A stretch of DNA of 64,000 nt, taken from positions 682,001 through 746,000 of the forward strand of contig NZ_JAOTEM010000002.1 of the NCBI RefSeq assembly GCF_025628985.1, written 5' to 3'. The translations under genes and the position numbers were made by a program. The notes under the pieces were generated by a model. It saw nothing but the letters and a program-made list of their open reading frames with translations, was not told the origin of the DNA and ran no database searches. The stretch comes from Chryseobacterium edaphi (GTDB lineage Bacteria; Bacteroidota; Bacteroidia; Flavobacteriales; Weeksellaceae). This document shows, piece by piece, positions 9,082 to 17,254 of the stretch (position 1 is the first letter of the stretch; each line of letters begins with the position of its first letter).

Positions 9082-9747
9082 TTATTTGGTCTTTCTGCTC
9101 ATTACCCAGTCAGAACTTGTAAGATTATAGATTTTTTGGATGTCTTTTAAGATTTTCTCAAAATCAATCTCCAAATCAATAATTTTCCCGGTTCTCAGGT
9201 CAAATACCCAACCATGTACAACAGGATATTCTTCTAAAATATAACGTTCCTGTACGCAGGCCATTTTAATTACGTTGATGCACTGCTCCTGAACATTAAG
9301 TTCTACAAGTCTGTCATATCGTTTTTCGTCTGCGATAGCATCCAGCTCAACTTGATGAGTTCTATATACATCACGAATGTTTCTCAACCATGGATTTAAT
9401 AATCCTAAATCTTGGGGAGTCATCGCAGCTTTTACGCCACCACAATTGTAATGACCACAAACGATAATGTGTTTTACCTTCAAATGTTCTACCGCATATT
9501 GTATAACAGCAGTTGAGCTCATATCTAAAGTATTGACAACGTTAGCAATGTTTCTGGTCACAAAAACTTCACCCGGTTCTGTACCCATCAATTCTTCTGC
9601 GGTTACTCTGCTGTCTGAACATCCGATGTACAAATAATCAGGATGTTGAGTTTTTGCAAGTTCCTCAAAGAATTTCGGATCTTTTTCAATTTTAGATTCA
9701 ACCCACTTTTTGTTGTTTTCAAAAATAGCTTCGTACGATTGTGACAT
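9082..9747 (-). CDS. Beta-class carbonic anhydrase (operon proximal)
   Basis: This is a 221-residue cytoplasmic beta-carbonic anhydrase of the Can/CynT type. The zinc and catalytic residues are Cys43, Asp45 and Arg47 in GCSDSR, and His99 and Cys102 in CGHYNCGG. The length and the HGWVFDLRTG motif near the C-terminus are typical of the Can group. It is the first gene of the operon, downstream of a good -7/-33 promoter. Two beta-carbonic anhydrases of different subtype in one operon with a SulP transporter is a notable arrangement. Confidence 0.95.
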   Translation of the reverse strand: MSQSYEAIFENNKKWVESKIEKDPKFFEELAKTQHPDYLYIGCSDSRVTAEELMGTEPGEVFVTRNIANVVNTLDMSSTAVIQYAVEHLKVKHIIVCGHYNCGGVKAAMTPQDLGLLNPWLRNIRDVYRTHQVELDAIADEKRYDRLVELNVQEQCINVIKMACVQERYILEEYPVVHGWVFDLRTGKIIDLEIDFEKILKDIQKIYNLTSSDWVMSRKTK

Positions 9748-9826
9748 AAATAAAATTTTAAAAGGGTATGATTATTTATTTCGTTTAAATTATTTTCAAA
9801 TTCAATAGACTAAATCAATAATTCTA

Positions 9827-9855
9827 CAAAAATATAATTTTTACTGAATTATCAA
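9827..9855 (-). promoter_or_regulatory. Promoter of the carbonic anhydrase / SulP operon
   Basis: On the - strand the sequence reads TTG (complement of 9853-9855), 18 bases, then TATTTTTG (complement of 9827-9834). This matches both the -33 and -7 elements of Bacteroidota housekeeping promoters. The start codon is about 80 bases further on. Confidence 0.65.
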
Positions 9856-9887
9856 TCATTTTTAACATAATTTAATAAAGATAAATA

Positions 9888-10445
9888 TTATACTTTATTA
9901 TTGATATACCCTTCAGTTGCATCAGTTTTAGGATATATTTTTGCCTTATTTCCTGCAACAATAGAGTTATCAGGTACATCAGTATTAACGTACGAATTTG
10001 GTGCAATCAAAACATTGTTCCCAATAGTGATACTTCCCACTATTACAGCATTAGGACCAATCCATACATCATCGCCAATGATAGGAAAGCCTTCGTTTTT
10101 TCCACGGTTTTGTTGACCAATGGTCACACCTTGCGCAATATTGCAGTTTCGACCAATTACAGCTTTAGGATTAACCACCAAACTTCCCCAATGTCCCAAA
10201 TACAAACCTTCGCCAATCTGAGTTTCAGGATAAATCTGGAAGCCATACTTTATCTGAAAATGTCTAAGAACGATCTTCCAGTAAAATCCTAGAACTGGAG
10301 TTTTGTCAAATTTTTGCGCCTTTCTGAGAATGTAGATAAAATGAAGATTCGGATTGATACATTTCATCAAAATCTGAATCGGCGAAAGCCATTGACCGCT
10401 TTCTCTGTAAAAGTCTTTTTGTATGATAGAGTAATTTTTGGGCAT
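9888..10445 (-). CDS. Serine acetyltransferase-like hexapeptide O-acetyltransferase
   Basis: This 185-residue left-handed beta-helix protein has hexapeptide repeats from about residue 75 (IYPETQIGEGLYLGHWG through IGNNVLIAPNS). The region GHWGSLVVNP...IAQGVTIGQ resembles the active site of serine acetyltransferase CysE and of WcaB-type polysaccharide acetyltransferases. It is shorter than CysE, lacks the full helical N-terminal domain and lies at the end of a polysaccharide locus. Acetylation of a glycan precursor is therefore more likely than cysteine synthesis. It is the distal gene of the locus. Confidence 0.8.
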   Translation of the reverse strand: MPKNYSIIQKDFYRESGQWLSPIQILMKCINPNLHFIYILRKAQKFDKTPVLGFYWKIVLRHFQIKYGFQIYPETQIGEGLYLGHWGSLVVNPKAVIGRNCNIAQGVTIGQQNRGKNEGFPIIGDDVWIGPNAVIVGSITIGNNVLIAPNSYVNTDVPDNSIVAGNKAKIYPKTDATEGYINNKV

Positions 10446-10449
10446 GCAG

Positions 10450-10457
10450 CAAATTTA
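10450..10457 (-). promoter_or_regulatory. Candidate -7 element for the acetyltransferase gene
   Basis: CAAATTTA on the + strand reads TAAATTTG on the - strand, 5 bases from the start codon. The transcription start would then fall inside or at the codon, which makes this a leaderless transcript or a chance match. Confidence 0.3.
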
Positions 10458-10495
10458 GGAATTCTCTTTTTATTTTTGTTATGATTGAATTTTAA

Positions 10496-11644
10496 TTATA
10501 ATTCATCTAATACAGAAACTATTCTTGCGACAGAATGATCAAGATTAAAAGGCATTGTATAATTTTCAAGTTTTTCGGTAAATCTTGAGAAAAATTCAGG
10601 ATTTGTTAAAGCTTTTTTCATTCCCAAATAAATTCCTTCTTCGGAGTTGTCTACAATCAGACCCAATTCTCCATTGTTCAGCATTTCACTGACGCCGGAA
10701 ACTTCTGTTGCAATAATTTTCTTTTTTAAAGTAATTGCTTCAAACAAAACAGTCGGGAAACCTTCATATCTTGAACTTAAAATATAAAAATCAGAATTTT
10801 TAAAATAAGGATAAGGATTGTCTGTGAAACCCAACATTGTTGCAGTATCGTCAACTCCCAATTCAGTTTTTAATTGTTTAATATTTTCAAAATCATAACC
10901 GTCACCTACGATCAAAATTTTATGTTTAAAACCTTCATCGAGTAGCTTTTTGTGAACTTTAAGAAGTCTGTCAAAACCTTTTTGAGGAAAAACTGTTCCC
11001 ACAGAAATAAATGTCGGAATTTTCTCATCAAACTCATAGTTGATGATCGGTTGTTGAGCTTTGGTTAAAATTTCTTCAGTATCCAAAGGATTGTAAATCT
11101 TTACAATTTTCTGTTTTTCAGTTTCATTTTTGGCCAAATCATGGAATAGCTGTTCTATTTTTTTTGAAATCACCATAATGGAATCGAACCCAAAAAATTT
11201 TCTGATTTCTTCATTAGTATACTCTTTCACCTGCGAAAGATCATTATGAATCCAAATGATTTTTTTTGAAGAATGATTGGTGGAGTGGAGGATTTCGTCG
11301 CGCATTCCGTGAATAGCTGCAAACTCGATATCGTATTTTTTATCCTTTAAAATAAGCGTATATAAAAGATCCGGAAATTCTTTTAAAACCTTTTGAAAAA
11401 TAACTCTTGCTGCTTTTTCAGGGATGTCCTGAAGTCTGTTGGTAGTGATCATTTCACCTTTGTTGAGATAAATAACGTTCACCCAGTCAGGAACTTCACT
11501 TAGATATTTCCCTGAGTATAAATTTAGTAATAAGTCAATTTCGTACTTATCTTCAGGTAGGTTTTTGAGGAAAGTTACCAATACTTTTTCAGCTCCTCCA
11601 TGACGAAGAGAACCGATACGTATGAGGATTTTTTTCTTGATCAT
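10496..11644 (-). CDS. Glycosyltransferase family 4
   Basis: This 382-residue retaining glycosyltransferase has a GT-B fold. The N-terminal lobe opens with RIGSLRHGGAEKVLVTFL, the GGAE signature of GT4 enzymes. The C-terminal nucleotide-sugar lobe contains ISVGTVFPQKGFDRLL and the E-x7-E element in SSRYEGFPTVLFEA. It probably acts at the cytoplasmic face on the lipid-linked glycan. Donor and acceptor cannot be told from sequence. Its nearest relative in the window is the GT4 at 12659-13825. Confidence 0.9.
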   Translation of the reverse strand: MIKKKILIRIGSLRHGGAEKVLVTFLKNLPEDKYEIDLLLNLYSGKYLSEVPDWVNVIYLNKGEMITTNRLQDIPEKAARVIFQKVLKEFPDLLYTLILKDKKYDIEFAAIHGMRDEILHSTNHSSKKIIWIHNDLSQVKEYTNEEIRKFFGFDSIMVISKKIEQLFHDLAKNETEKQKIVKIYNPLDTEEILTKAQQPIINYEFDEKIPTFISVGTVFPQKGFDRLLKVHKKLLDEGFKHKILIVGDGYDFENIKQLKTELGVDDTATMLGFTDNPYPYFKNSDFYILSSRYEGFPTVLFEAITLKKKIIATEVSGVSEMLNNGELGLIVDNSEEGIYLGMKKALTNPEFFSRFTEKLENYTMPFNLDHSVARIVSVLDEL

Positions 11645-11775
11645 TTTGTTTGAGGGATTGTGTAAGAAAGAACTAATTTAAATTTTTTCTTCGATATATT
11701 GAAATTTTGAAGCAATGGTTTGTGGTATCTTCCAAAAATATAATTTCCAAATAAGCTTTTTGATTGAAGCGTTTT

Positions 11776-12672
11776 TTAAATAAATTTTGAAAATGGATAA
11801 ATTAAATAGGCAAGTGTTTTTATTTCAGACGCATCCAAATCCGAGGTGATTTTCTTTAGAGACCTGCCATCAATCTTTGAGAATTTTAGGTAACCACCTA
11901 AGTTTCTAAGAATTGTCATTGGATTGCTCCAGATTTTTGAACTGTAGGTATTGAGAAAAGCCTTGTAGTTTTCTGCCAAGCCAAATGCATTTTTTTTATC
12001 GTAAAATTGATTGGCGAGAGATTGCTCATCATCTTTATCCCTAAAATAAATTCTCGTAACCTCATTAATGCAATAATGAAAACCAAGTTTGTCAAACTGG
12101 AACTGAAAAACTCCTTCAGGAATGAAGCCTTTTCCGGCAAGATCACCGAAGTTGAGTTTCATTTTTTTGTAAATTTCTGTTTTTCCCATTCCCCATTTGT
12201 CACCTTTTATTTTGTATTTGTACCGCATATCAAAAATACTGCATACAAAAGGATCTTTCGGAAATCGATCTCCCACAATATTACCAAATTGATCTTCGCA
12301 AAGCGTGGAAACAAAAACAATATTCTGACTGGCTGAAATGCTTTCCCAAGATTTCACCAAAATTTCCATAGAATTTGGAGGAAGAGCATCATCAGAATCA
12401 AGCGGTGAAAAATATTGACCTTCGGCCAAATCAATTCCACGAAAGAAAGTTAAAAATTTATGTTGATTTTCCTGATAATAATAGCGGATTTTAAAATCAG
12501 CTTTTTGTTTAAATCCTTCAACTAAATCTTTAGTATTATCAGTCGAGCCATCATCAATGACAATCCATTCAAAATCTTTGAAAGTCTGCCTTTGCAAAGA
12601 TTCAAAAACCCGTAGCAATGTGTGTGCACGATTGTAGGATGGAGTAAGAATGGTTACTTTAGGAGCATTCAT
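11776..12672 (-). CDS. Glycosyltransferase family 2, possibly truncated at its C-terminus
   Basis: This 298-residue GT-A fold enzyme begins VTILTPSYNRAHTLLRVFESL and carries the nucleotide-binding IDDGSTDNT and the metal-binding region SPLDSDDALP. The reading frame ends at a TAA after PFSKFI. Immediately downstream, in another frame, about 33 open codons (to the stop at 11678-11680) encode a Lys/Ile/Trp-rich tail that reads like a normal GT2 C-terminus. One base lost in the T/A tract near 11779 would explain this. The catalytic domain is intact, so the enzyme may still work. The start overlaps the upstream GT4 gene by 14 bp, implying co-translation. Confidence 0.88.
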   Translation of the reverse strand: MNAPKVTILTPSYNRAHTLLRVFESLQRQTFKDFEWIVIDDGSTDNTKDLVEGFKQKADFKIRYYYQENQHKFLTFFRGIDLAEGQYFSPLDSDDALPPNSMEILVKSWESISASQNIVFVSTLCEDQFGNIVGDRFPKDPFVCSIFDMRYKYKIKGDKWGMGKTEIYKKMKLNFGDLAGKGFIPEGVFQFQFDKLGFHYCINEVTRIYFRDKDDEQSLANQFYDKKNAFGLAENYKAFLNTYSSKIWSNPMTILRNLGGYLKFSKIDGRSLKKITSDLDASEIKTLAYLIYPFSKFI

Positions 12673-13825
12673 ATTGGCTGAGAAACACTTTGGTTACTTC
12701 ATTATAGATCTTTTGATTGTCAAATTTCTCAACGGCTTTTTCTGTATTTTCTTTTATTTTTTCAGGAATTTCAGAATTTGTCAGAAACAGTTTCATTCCC
12801 TGATAAATAGAATCTTCATCAGGATTTACCAAATAACCATCTGTATTATGATCAATCATTTCCGGAATACCGCCGACATTAGTACTGACAATTGGAATAT
12901 TAAGTCCCATTACTTCACCAATAGTTAAAGGGTAAGATTCAGATTCTGAAGGTAATACAAAATAATCTGAATTTTTAATATAAGGATACGGATTTGTCTG
13001 TGTATCGAGCAACAAAAATGTTTTTTCAACATTAAGCTCTTTTGCCTGTTTTTTTAAATTTTCCATTTCACCGCCGCCGCCAATTACAGCTATTGAGTGT
13101 AAAAATCCTTCATCCAACAATCTCTTATGAATATTCATTAAAGTATGATAGTTTTTTCTGCTGTGTAATCTTCCCATTGAAGAAAACACAGGATGCAGAT
13201 CATATTTTACAGGAAATTCTTCAGCTTTTTTTCTTACATCGTTGATTTTAATGGCGTTGTAAATCACAGAGCTTTTAGGATATTCAATTTGGTAAAGATC
13301 TTTAATTACGTCTCTTGTCTGTTTTGATCCGAAAATTACCCAGTCAAATTTTTTCAGATTATTGATTCGGCTCAAAACTCTTTCCTGATCTGGATCGTAA
13401 CTTACATCCGTATGAAACCATGCAATTTTTCTTGATTTTAAAGGACTTGATAAAATGTTGTCAAACTCTGCATAAGTAGGTGCAATTTCGATATCGAAAT
13501 CACCTTTAATAATGTTTTTGTAAAGTAATTTTGGGTTTTTCCTGTAAAAAAGAAGAGTCAGATTTCTCTTGATCAATTGAAATGTTCTGAGCAGTTTATT
13601 GTTGCTCATATCTTCTTTTCCTTTTTGAAAAGTAATAACTTTAATATCTTTTGGAATGTCACTTCTCAATTCGCCCTGATTCAAAGTAAGGAAAAATGTA
13701 ATATCAAAAAGATCTCTAGGAAGATTTTCTAAAAGATCAATCAGAACTCTCTCCACACCTCCCATTTCCATAGATCTGTGGCGGAAAAGCACTTTTATTT
13801 TCTGATGCATTTGTGTAGTTTTCAA
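12659..13825 (-). CDS. Glycosyltransferase family 4
   Basis: This 388-residue GT-B enzyme has the N-terminal motif RSMEMGGVERVLIDLLENLP and the C-terminal donor-binding lobe with SSMGRLHSRKNYHTLM and PSESESYPLTIGEVMGL, where the E-x7-E pair lies. It is the first gene of a four-gene - strand unit that runs to the acetyltransferase at 9888. Its promoter is back to back with that of the divergent methyltransferase gene. Confidence 0.9.
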   Translation of the reverse strand: MKTTQMHQKIKVLFRHRSMEMGGVERVLIDLLENLPRDLFDITFFLTLNQGELRSDIPKDIKVITFQKGKEDMSNNKLLRTFQLIKRNLTLLFYRKNPKLLYKNIIKGDFDIEIAPTYAEFDNILSSPLKSRKIAWFHTDVSYDPDQERVLSRINNLKKFDWVIFGSKQTRDVIKDLYQIEYPKSSVIYNAIKINDVRKKAEEFPVKYDLHPVFSSMGRLHSRKNYHTLMNIHKRLLDEGFLHSIAVIGGGGEMENLKKQAKELNVEKTFLLLDTQTNPYPYIKNSDYFVLPSESESYPLTIGEVMGLNIPIVSTNVGGIPEMIDHNTDGYLVNPDEDSIYQGMKLFLTNSEIPEKIKENTEKAVEKFDNQKIYNEVTKVFLSQYECS

Positions 13826-13846
13826 AAAAAATAATTCTTAAAAAAG

Positions 13847-13854
13847 CAAATATA
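13847..13854 (-). promoter_or_regulatory. -7 element for the GT4/GT2/GT4/acetyltransferase unit
   Basis: CAAATATA on the + strand reads TATATTTG on the - strand, 21 bases before the GT4 start codon. It lies 3 bases from the -33 element of the divergent promoter, so the two are likely to compete. Confidence 0.5.
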
Positions 13855-13857
13855 AGA

Positions 13858-13885
13858 TTGTTTGAGCAATTCTTTTGTATTTTTG
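13858..13885 (+). promoter_or_regulatory. Promoter of the inverted methyltransferase gene
   Basis: TTG at 13858-13860, a 17-base spacer and TATTTTTG at 13878-13885 give a full Bacteroidota -33/-7 promoter. The start codon is 19 bases downstream. Confidence 0.6.
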
Positions 13886-13904
13886 CATCTCAAAACATAA
13901 TTGT

Positions 13905-14681
13905 ATGAGTAAAGTCGCTGAAATTGCAACAACATTTTTTGGATACCTGAAACGTCCCGACCTTTATCCCGAGTTGAGACGAAAAATTTGGAAAAACCTT
14001 TTCAATCGTTCATCAGCTTTGCGCGGTAAAGAAGAAGCTGAAATATGGTGTAAAAATTTAGCAGTTTCTGAAAAAGAATTTATTGAAAAAATATTAAAAA
14101 TTACTTTCGTTCCTTTTCAGGAAATCTTCCCCCAAGAATTTGAAGCTGCAGTGCTAGCTCAGGAAAAAGCACCCATAAAAATGGGTGGAGCAGGTTCTTT
14201 AAGTGTTATTTATTACATTAATGAATATGTTTCTGCACAAAAATCAATAGAAACCGGTGTTGCTTACGGATGGTCTTCTTTTGCTGCTTTAGCATCTTTA
14301 GTAAAGAGAAACGGAACACTTTTCAGTTCAGATATGCCATATATTATGCAAAATCAGAGTGAAGATTTTGTTGGATGTGTAATTCCTGAAAAATATAAAA
14401 ACAACTGGGATCTATATCGTTTTGCAGACAAAGAATCTTTACCGAAGATTTTTGCAAAGGCAGATTCTTTAGATGTTGTACATTATGACAGCGATAAAAC
14501 CTATGATGGAAGAATTTGGGCTTACACGTTGTTGTGGGACAAATTGAGAAAGGGCGGGATTTTTATGAGCGATGATATTGGCGACAATGCAGCTTTCAAA
14601 GATTTTTGTGAAAGTAAAGGTCTTGCCCCACATATTATAGAATTTGACTGCAAATATGCCGGAGTTGTTATAAAAAATTAA
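13905..14681 (+). CDS. Class I SAM-dependent methyltransferase-like protein
   Basis: This 258-residue protein has a Rossmann-like motif I (SIETGVAYGWSSFAAL) and a later acidic segment (DVVHYDSDKTYDGR) of the kind seen in O-methyltransferases that resemble CmcI and FkbM-type enzymes. It may methylate a sugar of the polysaccharide. I chose the ATG at 13905 (MSKVAEIAT). The open frame begins at 13875, but that codon lies within the promoter. It is one of three + strand genes inside the otherwise - strand locus. Confidence 0.75.
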   Translation: MSKVAEIATTFFGYLKRPDLYPELRRKIWKNLFNRSSALRGKEEAEIWCKNLAVSEKEFIEKILKITFVPFQEIFPQEFEAAVLAQEKAPIKMGGAGSLSVIYYINEYVSAQKSIETGVAYGWSSFAALASLVKRNGTLFSSDMPYIMQNQSEDFVGCVIPEKYKNNWDLYRFADKESLPKIFAKADSLDVVHYDSDKTYDGRIWAYTLLWDKLRKGGIFMSDDIGDNAAFKDFCESKGLAPHIIEFDCKYAGVVIKN

Positions 14682-14688
14682 AACGAAT

Positions 14689-14716
14689 ACCACAGAAATT
14701 TTCTCTGTGGTTTTTT
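14689..14716. terminator. Bidirectional terminator
   Basis: The 8-bp stem ACCACAGA / TCTGTGGT is followed by six T on the + strand. An A-rich stretch precedes it, so it can also end transcription of the convergent GT2 gene on the - strand if readthrough occurs from the other side. Confidence 0.7.
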
Positions 14717-14718
14717 AT

Positions 14719-15525
14719 TTATAAAAATTTCCTGATAATTTTTGTTATAATATTGTTTTGCTTTACTTTCAGAAATTCCGGAAGATTTTCTATAACATCA
14801 ATTTTTTTGCCGTAGAGATATTCTATATTTCTTCGTTTTGCAGATTCTAAAATAACCTGATGCCAGTTTGTATTGAGTTTCTTTTTTTTTGAAGCTTCCT
14901 GAGAAACACCTTTATCATGTAAACGATAAAAATAAAGGGGGATATTGATAAATTTAAAACTTCCTGTTTCATAAAGCTTTAGGTACAAATCCTGATCAAC
15001 CGCAGAAGTGAGTTCTGAATTGATACCAACAGTTTTATCATACGCTTCTTTTTTAAATGTGAAAAAGTGATTGGCTTCTAAAAAAACATTAAAAAATTTT
15101 TTATCATTATTTTTTACAGCTCTAGAATGCTGAAATGTACGGATTGGCTTTAGCTGATCATCACACAAATAGAATGATGAGTAAGTAACTACATTGTTTT
15201 TAATGTGATTTTCAATACTAATTTGCAGAGCATTTTCTACTAAAGCATCGTCTGGATCTACAAATCCGCAGATTTCTCCTGATGCCATTTCTACACATTT
15301 TCTTTTTGTATATCCTACACCGCTGTTTTCTTCATTTCTGAAAACTTTTGTTTTAGAATCATCTTTTGTAAGTGCTACTATCTTTTGGTAAGATTCATCG
15401 GCAGAACAGTCGTCAACCAAAATGATTTCATAATTCTGATAAGTCTGTCTCAGAATACTGTGGTAACATTCCTTAAAGTAATCATAGTTGTTGTAATGCG
15501 CAATAAGAATTGAGAATTTTATCAT
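14719..15525 (-). CDS. Glycosyltransferase family 2
   Basis: This 268-residue GT-A enzyme begins MIKFSILIAHYNNYDYFKEC, followed by ILVDDCSADES and GFVDPDDALVE (the DxD-like metal site). The open frame extends 26 codons further upstream, but those encode nothing typical, so I start at the ATG at 15525. It has about 80 bp to the acyltransferase gene upstream and probably shares its transcript. Confidence 0.88.
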   Translation of the reverse strand: MIKFSILIAHYNNYDYFKECYHSILRQTYQNYEIILVDDCSADESYQKIVALTKDDSKTKVFRNEENSGVGYTKRKCVEMASGEICGFVDPDDALVENALQISIENHIKNNVVTYSSFYLCDDQLKPIRTFQHSRAVKNNDKKFFNVFLEANHFFTFKKEAYDKTVGINSELTSAVDQDLYLKLYETGSFKFINIPLYFYRLHDKGVSQEASKKKKLNTNWHQVILESAKRRNIEYLYGKKIDVIENLPEFLKVKQNNIITKIIRKFL

Positions 15526-15604
15526 GAAAGTTAGATTGGAATAAAAAAACGATAATATCTTTAAGTATAAAGTTATTTCACACTTAAAAGTTTGAAAAAA
15601 CACA

Positions 15605-16171
15605 TTATTGTATTGGTTTTATCTGATGATTCTGTTGATTAATTATAATAGAATTTGAAGGAACATCTTTATGAATGACACATCCTGCTCCTAAAATTAC
15701 ATTATCTCCAATTGTGACATCTTTTAAGATTATGACATTTGCACCCGTCCATACATTGTTTCCCAACTTTACTTTTCCAATATTGAAATTTGTTTTTGAT
15801 ACTGTGAAAGGATCTTTTGTATACTGATGATTATGATCAAAAATTTTCATCCCTTCACCTAAGATACAATTTTTTCCAATTTCTATTTCACCAAGACACG
15901 AAATTGTTGCTCTCGTTATATAAGTGTTTTCACCAATTGTCAGTTTGGCATTTGATTTTACAGTAACATAATTGGATTGATTGATTTCCACACCTGATCC
16001 AATTACAAATTCAGCGTCAGAAGAGATGTCAAAATGGTTATCTTTTCCTATTTTAAAAGAAGAATGTATATTGCTTTTCTTTGTAAAAAAAAGACTCTTT
16101 TTTTTATCTGCAATACAACTGTCTGAGAAATTTCTGAGTTTTAAAAAAATAAAACCTAAAATACTTTTCAT
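15605..16171 (-). CDS. Hexapeptide-repeat acyltransferase (WbbJ-like)
   Basis: This 188-residue left-handed beta-helix acetyltransferase has hexapeptide repeats from about residue 40 to 180. The catalytic-type His lies in KIFDHNHQYTKDP, and the sequence ends with VTIGDNVILGAGCVIHKDVPSNSI. This layout fits maltose/galactoside O-acetyltransferase-like enzymes used to decorate surface glycans. The acceptor sugar is unknown. Confidence 0.85.
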   Translation of the reverse strand: MKSILGFIFLKLRNFSDSCIADKKKSLFFTKKSNIHSSFKIGKDNHFDISSDAEFVIGSGVEINQSNYVTVKSNAKLTIGENTYITRATISCLGEIEIGKNCILGEGMKIFDHNHQYTKDPFTVSKTNFNIGKVKLGNNVWTGANVIILKDVTIGDNVILGAGCVIHKDVPSNSIIINQQNHQIKPIQ

Positions 16172-16190
16172 CTAAAAAATGTTTTTCATT

Positions 16191-16222
16191 CAAAAGTATT
16201 AAAATTCTTTATAATTTCGCAA
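16191..16222 (-). promoter_or_regulatory. Promoter of the acyltransferase / GT2 unit
   Basis: On the - strand TTG (complement of 16220-16222), 21 bases, then TACTTTTG (complement of 16191-16198). It overlaps a TAATTTCG at 16212-16219 that could be the -7 element of the divergent GT2 gene, so the two promoters would exclude each other. Confidence 0.5.
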
Positions 16223-16244
16223 TTTATTAATAGCAAACAATTTG

Positions 16245-17252
16245 ATGAAAAGTAATCGACCCCTTATCAGTATTAATATTCCTGTTTTTAATTGTGAAAA
16301 ATACATCATAAGATGTCTTGAGTCCGTAAAAAATCAAACATATGAAAATTTAGAAATAATTCTTGTGAATGATTGCACTCCGGACAACAGTATGTCATTA
16401 GTGAGAAAATTTGCTAGTGAAAATTATGATTTTAATGTAAAGATCATAGAACATGAATTGAATTCGGGACTTTCAGTTGTTAGAAACACAGGAATAAAGA
16501 ATTCAACTGGAGAATATATTTATTTTTTTGATAGTGATGATGAGATTACGCCAAATTGCATTGAATTATTAGTAGCTAAAGCATTAGAGACTGATGCGCA
16601 AATCATTATTGCTCAAAATAAATGGATTAATACATTTGATAATACTACAAAAGATTTTGGTTTCCCTACAATATCAACAAAAAAATACTTTGATGATAAT
16701 TTAGAAATATTTTCATCTTATAGCAATGGGGATTTCCCATCTTCATCTTGGAATAAACTGATCAAAAGACAGTTTGTTGTTGATAATGAAATTTTTTTTA
16801 TACCTGGATTGTTTGCGCAGGACGAACTGTGGTTTTTCCATTTGCTTCTTAAAACAAAAACACTAGCAATTGTTGACGATATTACTTATTTGTACTACCT
16901 TCATGGAGAGTCGGTAATTTTTAACAGAAAAAAGAAAAATTTTGAAAACTTCCTTACAATTTTGGAGCACTTCACAAAATCTTATAATGAAGAGCCCCAT
17001 GCAGTAATTAAAAAGCTTATTAAAAAGAAAATTATTCTTTTCAAAGAAATGGTTCTTATTATGCAGTGGAAATCTTTGAAAGACGGAAATTATCTTTGTA
17101 CTAATATTTCTAAAATGCAAAAACTGACGAAATTAAGTTTTTTTGACTATTTCGATTCAGGTTTTTCACTTGGTCTAAAAAAGAAAAACTTTTTCCAGAA
17201 TATTCCTCCATATCTTGCTACAAAACTTTTTATATGGCGTTTTGAAAGATAA
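16245..17252 (+). CDS. Glycosyltransferase family 2 (inverted gene)
   Basis: This 335-residue GT-A enzyme starts MKSNRPLISINIPVFNCEKY. It contains LVNDCTPDNS and FFDSDDEITP as the nucleotide and metal sites, and a later ED-type catalytic region near FAQDELWFF. I use the ATG at 16245, since the frame also opens at a TTG three bases earlier. It lies on the + strand, opposite its neighbours, and its stop codon is 2 bp from the stop of the convergent GT2 gene. Confidence 0.88.
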   Translation: MKSNRPLISINIPVFNCEKYIIRCLESVKNQTYENLEIILVNDCTPDNSMSLVRKFASENYDFNVKIIEHELNSGLSVVRNTGIKNSTGEYIYFFDSDDEITPNCIELLVAKALETDAQIIIAQNKWINTFDNTTKDFGFPTISTKKYFDDNLEIFSSYSNGDFPSSSWNKLIKRQFVVDNEIFFIPGLFAQDELWFFHLLLKTKTLAIVDDITYLYYLHGESVIFNRKKKNFENFLTILEHFTKSYNEEPHAVIKKLIKKKIILFKEMVLIMQWKSLKDGNYLCTNISKMQKLTKLSFFDYFDSGFSLGLKKKNFFQNIPPYLATKLFIWRFER

Positions 17253-17254
17253 TG

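Noticed and set aside
6355..9747. The two carbonic anhydrases as a recent tandem duplication
   Set aside because: Their zinc-site contexts and overall sequences differ widely, so they belong to separate subtypes.
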